Source: CAZAGD01 sp049699975 (GTDB taxonomy: Bacteria > Desulfobacterota > SM23-61). From it: DNA of 10,443 nucleotides. Every line of letters starts with the position of its first letter. Within the stretch, counting starts at the first letter, position 1. The stretch spans positions 1 to 10,443 of the forward strand of contig JBNAWB010000129.1 in NCBI GenBank assembly GCA_049699975.1. Reading direction: 5' to 3'. Below, one piece after another: positions 1 through 5,019 of this stretch. The notes beneath the pieces are model-generated. The model did no database searches and was not told the origin of the DNA. It saw nothing but the letters and a program-made list of their open reading frames with translations. The position numbers and the translations under genes were made by a program.

Positions 1-523
1 TCACCAATTACGAGAGAGTACTTTCGCCCTCTTAGAAAAATTCCCCGCGCCTACTATCGCCGTCATTGAAAGATATGCCTTGGGGACAGGTTTAGAATTA
101 GCCTTATGCTGCGATATGCGGATCGCCACTGATGATGCTAAATTGGGAGTGCCTTCAGCTCGCCTGGGTTTAGTAGAAAGTTATGAATACTTTTATCGGT
201 TAGTGCGTGCCGTCGGCCTTTCTTGGGCTAGAAGAATGGTTTTTGCTGGCGAACAAATAGGAGCAGCTCTGGCTTACCAAATTGGCTTGGTTGAAGAGGT
301 AAGCCCCCCAGATAAAATCTTTACCCAAGTCGAAGCCCTTTTGGAAAAGATTAAAAAAAATTCTCTTTGGGCGATTAACCAAACTAAAAAAATATTAGCT
401 ACCATAGAGAAAAACCCTCATCTTCAGCAAGTTGCTGATCCGGCTCTACCCTTAGTGGATTCCTTGCAAAATGAATTCTTTCGGCAAGCCACCAAATCCT
501 TTATGGAAAAGAAGAAAAAGTAG
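1..523 (+). CDS. Enoyl-CoA hydratase/isomerase family protein (crotonase fold), 3' part
   Basis: The frame is open from the window edge (first full codon at base 2) to the TAG at 521-523, so the true start lies outside and about 173 C-terminal residues are visible. A TTG at base 80 is in frame, but it lies inside the conserved core and is not the start. The motif PTIAVIERYALGTGLELAL matches the crotonase oxyanion-hole segment, followed by CCDMRIA, AKLGVPSARLG and a typical C-terminal helical region with GEQIGAALAYQIGLVEEV. Family members hydrate, isomerise or cleave acyl-CoA thioesters in the cytoplasm. By alignment from memory to rat mitochondrial hydratase, the first catalytic Glu (Glu144) is kept. 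The oxyanion Gly141 position is Thr and the second catalytic Glu (Glu164) position is Ser, so plain hydratase activity is doubtful. It probably belongs with the acyl-CoA genes downstream. The exact reaction cannot be assigned. Confidence 0.85.
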   Translation, partial: HQLRESTFALLEKFPAPTIAVIERYALGTGLELALCCDMRIATDDAKLGVPSARLGLVESYEYFYRLVRAVGLSWARRMVFAGEQIGAALAYQIGLVEEVSPPDKIFTQVEALLEKIKKNSLWAINQTKKILATIEKNPHLQQVADPALPLVDSLQNEFFRQATKSFMEKKKK

Positions 524-582
524 TTAGCTTTAAGAAATTTTAAAAAGCTGGCTCGCATGCGGCAAAAGCTTGATGGATTTTT

Positions 583-588
583 TATAAA
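583..588 (+). promoter_or_regulatory. Possible -10 element of the GntR gene
   Basis: TATAAA lies just left of the palindrome at 586-603 and partly overlaps it. No convincing -35 hexamer is seen 16-18 bp upstream. If this is the -10, transcription would begin around 595, inside the palindrome. That suits repression by a bound regulator and requires translation from the ATG at 607 rather than 589. This is inference from position only. Confidence 0.3.
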
Positions 589-603
589 ATGGTATACCAT
601 TTT
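586..603. promoter_or_regulatory. Perfect 18-bp palindrome, probable GntR/FadR-type operator
   Basis: AAAATGGTATACCATTTT is identical to its own reverse complement. Its core TGGTATACCA fits the general FadR-subfamily operator pattern (t.GT-N-AC.a), and it lies at the 5' end of a gene encoding a FadR-type GntR protein. The likely role is autoregulation, perhaps also control of the flanking acyl-CoA genes. No second copy was found before the carboxyltransferase or the CoA-transferase gene. Confidence 0.65.
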
Positions 604-606
604 TGC

Positions 607-1299
607 ATGGAATCAAAAGCAAGCAGAAGAAAACTAGCCCCCAGAATTAAAGGCCCAGAATTATATGCCTTGATCAGGAAGGCTATTACTAGGGGCCGCT
701 TCGCCCCCGGGCAACGGTTGAGTGAAAGGGAGTTAGCTGAGCAGTACGGTATAAGTCGGACACCCATCAGAGAAGCTTTCCGTTATTTAATCCAAGAAGG
801 GCTAATCATTTATAAACCAAATTCAGGATACCGGATTATTCCGCTCTCCGAAGATTTGGCCCGACATATAATGGTATTGCGGGAGGCCTTAGAAGCCGTG
901 GCCGCCAGGTTAGTTATGCAGAAGGATCCCAAAAGGACGGCCCAAGCTATGAAAAAAACTTTGCCCAAGGCGCGTTCCGCTTATAGAGAAGGGAAGTTGT
1001 CTGATTTGATCGAAGCTAATCAGAATTTTCATCAAAGGCTAGTTGAAAAAGCTGGCAACCCAATATTAGAGACTATGTACCGGGTCCTTCAGGGTTATAT
1101 AGGATTGATGATGAGCGTTTCCCTTTCTTGGCCACGGCGCCCAGTGGAGACTTTCCAGGAACATGAGCGAATTATTATTGCTTTGGAAAAGAGAGATGCT
1201 TATGAAGCAGAGAAGGCCATCCGCGAACATATCCGTCGTGCGGGCGAGGGAGTTCTTCGAAATTTAAGACAATACCTGACCCAGGGGCTAAAGGCGTGA
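607..1299 (+). CDS. GntR family transcriptional regulator, FadR/FCD subfamily
   Basis: This is a cytoplasmic DNA-binding regulator that probably senses a carboxylic acid or acyl-CoA intermediate of the surrounding pathway. From the longer possible start at 589 the protein is 236 aa; from the preferred ATG at 607 it is 230 aa, which is usual for the family. Residue numbers here use the longer form. A winged helix-turn-helix covers about residues 23-85, with the hallmark LSERELAEQYGISRTPIREA. An FCD ligand domain follows: LREALEAVAARLV, NQNFHQRL, then EH (His192) and REH (His214). The metal-site pattern is Asn144-x3-His148, His192, His214, with Asn where Asp is common. The start at 607 is chosen because the palindrome at 586-603 covers the 589 start codon and would otherwise be coding. 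Neither start has a strong Shine-Dalgarno, so the choice stays open. The gene lies 65-83 bp after the crotonase gene and about 70 bp before the carboxyltransferase. Confidence 0.9.
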   Translation: MESKASRRKLAPRIKGPELYALIRKAITRGRFAPGQRLSERELAEQYGISRTPIREAFRYLIQEGLIIYKPNSGYRIIPLSEDLARHIMVLREALEAVAARLVMQKDPKRTAQAMKKTLPKARSAYREGKLSDLIEANQNFHQRLVEKAGNPILETMYRVLQGYIGLMMSVSLSWPRRPVETFQEHERIIIALEKRDAYEAEKAIREHIRRAGEGVLRNLRQYLTQGLKA

Positions 1300-1307
1300 A
1301 ATAAACT

Positions 1308-1322
1308 TAAGGCTTAGCCTTA
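1308..1322 (+). other. Small inverted repeat after the GntR gene
   Basis: TAAGGC and GCCTTA flank a 3-nt TTA loop, nine bases after the GntR stop codon. No T-run follows, so it is not a convincing terminator. The carboxyltransferase can be co-transcribed. Confidence 0.3.
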
Positions 1323-1368
1323 GGGAAAAGAAACAAGAGAGCCATTCAAATAATGCAGGGAGTTGCAT

Positions 1369-2916
1369 ATGGAAATGAAAGAAGGAATTAAAAAGCTAAT
1401 GGAATTGAGGGAGGCCGCAGCCCGCGGGGGCGGTAAAGAAAAAGTGGAAAGGCTTCGCCGCGAGGGGTACCTCACTGCTGAAGAACGGATTAAACTCCTC
1501 CTTGATCCCGATACTTTTGTGGAATTCGGAACTTTAGCCGGCCCCCAACCGGCAGAGTTTGGCCCACCTCCGCCATATATTCCTCGCGATGGAGTTATTA
1601 CGGGCTTCGGGCAAGTAAACGGCCGAACGATCGGAGTTTATGCCCATGACAAGACAGTTCAAGGCGGTTCTTTGGGTAATGTCCAGGCAACTAAAATCGC
1701 TAACCTCATCCGCCGTGCCTGTGAACTAAAAGTTCCGGTGGTAGCTCTGCAAGACTCCGTGGGTGCGCGCATTCAGGAAGGGAATAAAAATGTGGGCTTT
1801 GATAGCATCTTCCACGCTTTAACTCAAGCTTCTGGAGTAATCCCGCTTATTTCCGCTATTCTGGGCAGATGTGCAGGCGGGATAGCTTATAGCTCAGCTT
1901 TAATGGACTTTATTTTAATGGTGGAAGGAAAGAGTCAGCTCTTTATTACCGGACCGGAAGTTATTAAAGCGGTTACGCATGAAGAGGTCTCTTTCGAAGC
2001 CTTGGGGGGAGCAGCTGTCCATTCCGAAAAAAGCGGAGTTTGTGATTTAGTAGCTGCGGATGAAATAGGGGCCATCAATTTAATTAAAGAGCTTTTCTCT
2101 TTTCTACCTGGAAATTACCAAGAATTTCCGCCCAGAGTGCCGCCGAAGGAGCCGGAAGAAGGATCGGCAGAACGGCTAATGGAAATCATTCCTGTCGATC
2201 CCAAAAAATTTTATGATATGAAAAAAATCTTGCGCTGTATCCTCGACGAGAGCTATTTCTTTGAGCTGAAACCCAAATATGCCCGCAACATCCTCACGGG
2301 ATTTGGCCGCATAGAAGGCGCACCAGTAGGCATCATCGCCAATCAGCCTATGCATCTTGCTGGTGCCTTGGATGTGGAGGCGGCTGATAAGGCCTCCCGC
2401 TTTATCCGCTTTTGCGACGCTTTTAACATTCCGATCTTAACTTTCGTGGATGTCCCCGGCTATTTGCCCGGTGTAGAACAAGAGTACCGAGGGATCATCC
2501 GCCACGGAGCTAAAATGCTTTTTGCTTATGCGGAAGCAACAGTGCCCAAGATTACGATCATCGTGCGCAAAGCTTATGGCGGGGGCAAACAAGCTATGTG
2601 TAGCAAACCCATGGGGGCAGATTTAGTCTTGGCCTGGCCGAGTGCTGAATTGGCGGTTATGGGCGCCGAAGGAGCAGTAAATGTTATCTGCCGCAAAGAG
2701 ATTCAAGAGGCTCAGGACCCAGAAGCCACGAGAAAGAGATTGATCGAGGAATATGAAAGAATTTTTGGAGGACCATTTGAGTCTGCTCGCAAAATGTATG
2801 TTGATGATGTAATTAAGCCAGAAGAAACTCGCCCCAAGATTGTTCAAGCTTTAAGAATTTTTGCGGGCAAAAAAACACCCCGACTTGAGAAAAAGCATGG
2901 CAATATGCCGGTCTAA
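1369..2916 (+). CDS. Acyl-CoA carboxylase carboxyltransferase / biotin-dependent decarboxylase alpha subunit (PccB/MmdA-like)
   Basis: This is a 515-aa cytoplasmic subunit that moves carboxylate between biotin and an acyl-CoA. The ATG at 1369 is preferred over the in-frame TTG at 1363 because AGGGAG at 1357-1362 gives 6-nt spacing. Both crotonase-like halves are present. The N half has SLGNVQATKIANL, DSVGARIQEG (about 129-138) and CAGG (168-171). The C half has PMHLAGALDVEAADKASRF, FVDVPGYLPG, GIIRHGAKMLFAYAEATVP, KAYGGGKQAMCSK (about 401-413) and GADLVLAWPSAELAVMGAEGAV, and the protein ends in KKHGN. Length and motifs match PccB, AccD-type and MmdA proteins (about 510-530 aa). The specificity position (Asp422 of Streptomyces PccB) is Gln408 here, and its neighbour Tyr is Lys. 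The stretch AMCSK..GAD..LAWP is closer to methylmalonyl-CoA decarboxylase MmdA. No biotin carboxylase, biotin carrier or sodium-pump subunit lies in the window, so partners and direction of reaction are unknown. Confidence 0.93.
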   Translation: MEMKEGIKKLMELREAAARGGGKEKVERLRREGYLTAEERIKLLLDPDTFVEFGTLAGPQPAEFGPPPPYIPRDGVITGFGQVNGRTIGVYAHDKTVQGGSLGNVQATKIANLIRRACELKVPVVALQDSVGARIQEGNKNVGFDSIFHALTQASGVIPLISAILGRCAGGIAYSSALMDFILMVEGKSQLFITGPEVIKAVTHEEVSFEALGGAAVHSEKSGVCDLVAADEIGAINLIKELFSFLPGNYQEFPPRVPPKEPEEGSAERLMEIIPVDPKKFYDMKKILRCILDESYFFELKPKYARNILTGFGRIEGAPVGIIANQPMHLAGALDVEAADKASRFIRFCDAFNIPILTFVDVPGYLPGVEQEYRGIIRHGAKMLFAYAEATVPKITIIVRKAYGGGKQAMCSKPMGADLVLAWPSAELAVMGAEGAVNVICRKEIQEAQDPEATRKRLIEEYERIFGGPFESARKMYVDDVIKPEETRPKIVQALRIFAGKKTPRLEKKHGNMPV

Positions 2917-2929
2917 CAAAATAATGCTG

Positions 2930-2956
2930 AGCGCTTGGCGCAAAGCGCCTAGCGCT
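2930..2956 (+). other. GC-rich hairpin between carboxyltransferase and CoA-transferase genes
   Basis: AGCGCTTGGCGC and GCGCCTAGCGCT pair as a 12-bp stem with one T/T mismatch around an AAA loop. It starts 13 bases after the carboxyltransferase stop. Only three Ts follow, so termination would be weak. It may act as an attenuator or protect the upstream mRNA. Confidence 0.5.
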
Positions 2957-2992
2957 TTAAACTTTAAGGTTTAGAAGATGTTGCCCACGGAG

Positions 2993-3000
2993 AAGGAGGA
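2993..3000 (+). promoter_or_regulatory. Strong ribosome binding site of the CoA-transferase gene
   Basis: AAGGAGGA lies 8 nt before the ATG at 3009. It is the best Shine-Dalgarno of the + strand cluster and fixes this start. Confidence 0.85.
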
Positions 3001-3008
3001 ATACAAAT

Positions 3009-4199
3009 ATGGCCCCTCTGCTAAATGGAATTAGAGTCCTTGATTTGACGCATGTCTTGGCTGGTCCTTTCTGCACCCAAATTCTGGGAGATTTGGGTGC
3101 AGAAGTTATCAAGATCGAACGTCCGGGCGTTGGGGATCCAACTCGGAAAATACCCCCATATAATTTAAGAGATGACCAAAGCGCTTATTTTTTAGCTTTG
3201 AATCGGAACAAAAAGAGTCTCACTCTTGATTTAAAAAACCCTGCAGGAAGGGAAATTTTTTATGCATTGACCCAAAAGTCTGATGTGGTAATTAATAATT
3301 TTACTCCGGGAACAATGGAAAAACTTGGGTTAGGATATGAAGATTTGAAGAAAATCAATCCGCAAATTATCTATGCTTCTGTAACGGGCTATGGGCAAAC
3401 CGGTCCTTACCGGGAAAGGCCATCTTATGACATCATTGTTCAGGCCATGGGCGGCGTAATGAGCTATACTGGAGAACCTGGTAAACCTCCGGTGAGGTGC
3501 GGCATTCCTATCGGCGATTTGGGCGGAGCAGTCTTTGGGGTGATCGGCATTCTTTCGGCCTTAATCTCCCGCTCCCTAACCGGAGAAGGAAGAATGGTGG
3601 ATATCTCCATGCTAGATGTGCAGATTGCTTTACATACCTACCGGGCCAAATATTATTTTGTAGCCGGCGAAATTCCCCAGCCCGTGGGAACTGCTCATGT
3701 AAGCAATGTTCCCCTCCGTGCTTACCAAACTAAAGATTCTTATATTGTCATCGAAGCCCATATGGATCATTTCTTTAAGAATTTATGCAAATGTATGGGT
3801 TTGGATCATTTGCCTGATGATCCCCGTTTTAATAGTCGCGCCAAGAGGCTCGAAAACAGAGAGCAGTTAGACCGCATTTTAGAAGAAGCCTTCCTCAAAA
3901 AAACCACTGCCGAATGGTGGGATCTTTTCAATAAATTAGAAGTCCCGGCAGGACCTATCTATACTTTAGATAAAGCCTTAGAAGATCCACAGGTATTGGC
4001 GCGGAATATGGTGGTGGAGATCGACTCGCCGCATGTGGGGCGTTTGAAAGATGTGGGCTGTCCGATCAAAGCTTCGGGAGTGACGCCAAATTACAATCCT
4101 CCTCCAGCTTTAGGAGAACACACGGAGCAGGTACTCAGGAATCTTTTAGGTTATTCGCCGGAAAAGATTTTGGAGTTAAAGAATAAAGGAATTATTTAA
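3009..4199 (+). CDS. CaiB/BaiF family (family III) CoA-transferase
   Basis: This 396-aa enzyme, of normal family length, transfers CoA between acyl-CoA and a free carboxylic acid in the cytoplasm. It begins with the family hallmark GIRVLDLTHVLAGP, then LGDLGAEVIKIERPGVGDPTR, NRNKKSLTLDLKNPAGRE, DVVINNFTPGTMEKLGLGY and ASVTGYGQTGPY. The catalytic Asp, equivalent to Asp169 of formyl-CoA transferase, is Asp170 in GIPIGDLGG. The C-terminal part has PDDPRFNSRAKRLENREQL and VPAGPIYTLDKALEDPQVLARNM, also typical. It follows the carboxyltransferase by 92 bp, with a hairpin in the gap, and has its own strong ribosome binding site. It most likely activates the substrate of the pathway or recycles CoA to it. 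Acid specificity cannot be read from the sequence. A perfect 14-bp inverted repeat lies early in the coding region. Confidence 0.95.
   Translation: MAPLLNGIRVLDLTHVLAGPFCTQILGDLGAEVIKIERPGVGDPTRKIPPYNLRDDQSAYFLALNRNKKSLTLDLKNPAGREIFYALTQKSDVVINNFTPGTMEKLGLGYEDLKKINPQIIYASVTGYGQTGPYRERPSYDIIVQAMGGVMSYTGEPGKPPVRCGIPIGDLGGAVFGVIGILSALISRSLTGEGRMVDISMLDVQIALHTYRAKYYFVAGEIPQPVGTAHVSNVPLRAYQTKDSYIVIEAHMDHFFKNLCKCMGLDHLPDDPRFNSRAKRLENREQLDRILEEAFLKKTTAEWWDLFNKLEVPAGPIYTLDKALEDPQVLARNMVVEIDSPHVGRLKDVGCPIKASGVTPNYNPPPALGEHTEQVLRNLLGYSPEKILELKNKGII
3069..3104 (+). repeat. Perfect 14-bp inverted repeat inside the CoA-transferase gene
   Basis: TTCTGCACCCAAAT at 3069-3082 and ATTTGGGTGCAGAA at 3091-3104 are exact reverse complements with an 8-nt loop. 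They span codons for the conserved segment FCTQILGDLGAE, about 60 bases after the start codon. The mRNA would form a strong hairpin here. Confidence 0.8.
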
Positions 4200-4274
4200 A
4201 AAATGATATTTATGGAGGCATTTAAGAGAAAGACAGGCCGAAACGCTCTTATGCCTGAAGTGCTCCCCAAAAAC

Positions 4275-4303
4275 GAGACACTAGTTATGTGAGGATGTAT
4301 AAT
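4275..4303 (+). promoter_or_regulatory. Candidate sigma70 promoter pointing into the mobile-element scar
   Basis: GAGACA (4 of 6 matches to TTGACA) and a perfect TATAAT at 4298-4303 are separated by 17 bp. Downstream, AGAGGAG at 4318-4324 sits 7 nt before an ATG at 4332. It may be the relic of a gene start, or outward transcription next to the insertion. Confidence 0.4.
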
Positions 4304-4331
4304 AAAAGCATAAGGGAAGAGGAGCACAAAA

Positions 4332-4454
4332 ATGAGACCAAACAAGTTTTCTATAAAAATTGGGGACGTCCATAAAATCATAAAATTCTGTTCCATAGAC
4401 ATCACCAGCCTTTTTCTTTGTCACACCCACCAGAGGAACCTCTCCCGTTCTTAA
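4332..4454 (+). pseudogene. Possible remnant gene start running into the mobile element
   Basis: ATG at 4332 has a good Shine-Dalgarno (AGAGGAG, 7-nt spacing) and a promoter-like sequence upstream. After ten codons (MRPNKFSIKI) the frame enters the inverted repeat at 4362. It then runs antisense through the transposase remnant and stops after 40 codons. No matching continuation was seen after the right end of the element, where every frame stops within about 16 codons. It could be the 5' stub of a gene lost on insertion, or chance. Confidence 0.2.
4362..4378 (+). repeat. Left inverted repeat of the transposase element
   Basis: This 17-bp sequence is an exact reverse complement of 4688-4704 and contains the 8-bp palindrome GGACGTCC. 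Confidence 0.85.
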
Positions 4455-4687
4455 CAAAAGATGCACATGATTAGGCAACAAAGCCCAATCATAAAAGGCA
4501 GTTTTTGTTTCCACCAGAATCCTGCCCAAACGAATTAAAAAATTCTCTCTGTCCTGACTGTCCCGAAAAATTTTCTTTCTTTCAATCCCCCGGATGATAA
4601 GGTGATGGAGGGCACCAGGCATATCTAAGCGACTTTTTCTCGGCATAAACAACTTGTGCCCAAAATGATTTTCGCCATCAATTTATA

Positions 4688-4704
4688 ATTTTATGGACGT
4701 CCCC
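4688..4704 (-). repeat. Right inverted repeat of the transposase element
   Basis: This is the exact reverse complement of 4362-4378. It is followed outside by TTATTTCC. Confidence 0.85.
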
Positions 4705-4787
4705 TTATTTCCTATGTCAGATTAAATTATTATTTGCGCTAGATAAAACGTAAGCAAGCCCTCTTTCCCATGAGAATGTATTGCCAG

Positions 4788-4890
4788 GTCATGGCGAGGG
4801 AGCGTAGTGACCGGGGCGATCTCGAAACGAATTGAAATTCAAGAGATGGCCACGCTCCCCCGCATCAAGTGCGGGGGAGCTCGCCATGAC
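4788..4890. repeat. 103-bp palindromic MITE-like repeat
   Basis: Outer arms GTCATGGCGAG (4788-4798) and CTCGCCATGAC (4880-4890) are exact reverse complements. Inside, GGGAGCGT pairs with ACGCTCCC, and GCGATCTC pairs with GAGATGGC with one mismatch. A perfect 11-bp hairpin, GCTCCCCCGCA / TGCGGGGGAGC with loop TCAAG, spans 4854-4880. Similar dispersed repeats of the GTCATTGCGAG...GCAATCTC type are common between genes in many bacterial genomes. It has no coding capacity and is presumably moved by a transposase in trans. Confidence 0.75.
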
Positions 4891-5019
4891 GAAAAAGGAA
4901 TTGGGTCACAGACTCCATAGGGAGGAAGTTAAGGGCGATATATAAAAAGAATATTCTTGAATTTTGGCCTTTCTATTGTTATTTTAAATCATGTTCTAAA
5001 TTTCCTGGAGAATCAATTA
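4891..5019 (+). other. Upstream region of the radical SAM gene
   Basis: This stretch is AT-rich. It contains GATATATAAAAAG at about 4938-4949 and a 12-bp palindrome AAGAATATTCTT at 4947-4958. No full sigma70 promoter could be fixed. The frame of the downstream gene stays open back to a TTG at 4957, but those 21 extra residues look like non-coding extension. Confidence 0.35.

Larger units (their letters stand above)
4281..4646 (-). pseudogene. Truncated REP-associated tyrosine transposase (Y1_Tnp / IS200-like)
   Basis: From the ATG at 4646 (an in-frame TTG lies at 4652) the product is 121 aa. The first 72 residues, encoded down to about 4431, match the RAYT N-terminus: MPRKSRLDMPGALHHLIIRG, ERKKIFRDSQDRENFL and WALLPNHVHLLLRTGEVPL. 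HVH is the metal-binding HUH motif. Complete family members are several-fold longer and carry the catalytic Tyr in a later helix (GYAVxFNRRH-like), which is absent here. After VPL the sequence is unlike the family, crosses the left inverted repeat and runs out of the element. The protein therefore cannot be catalytically complete. It reads opposite to the flanking genes. Confidence 0.8.
4362..4704. mobile_element. 343-bp inverted-repeat-bounded remnant of a REP-associated (IS200-like) transposase element
   Basis: GGGGACGTCCATAAAAT at 4362-4378 is repeated as its exact reverse complement at 4688-4704. Similarity runs inward to about 23 bp with one mismatch (4362-4384 and 4682-4704). Each end also contains the self-complementary GGACGTCC. 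The interior carries a truncated transposase on the minus strand. The layout fits a decayed RAYT-type element whose catalytic gene has lost its middle and 3' part. No target-site duplication was recognised, as expected for HUH single-strand transposition. Confidence 0.75.

Noticed and set aside
2930..2956. Hairpin as a full intrinsic terminator splitting carboxyltransferase from CoA-transferase
   Set aside because: Only three Ts follow the stem, so strong termination is not supported. It is kept only as a hairpin.
4212..4292. Short + strand frame coding MEAFKRKTGRNALM... (26 aa) just after the CoA-transferase gene
   Set aside because: There is no Shine-Dalgarno, no recognised family and a very short length. 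It may be a decayed fragment but cannot be supported as a gene.
4957..5019. N-terminal extension of the radical SAM protein from TTG 4957
   Set aside because: The ATG at 5020 has a Shine-Dalgarno at good spacing and begins directly with the first strand of the domain. The extension has no ribosome binding site and unremarkable AT-rich composition.
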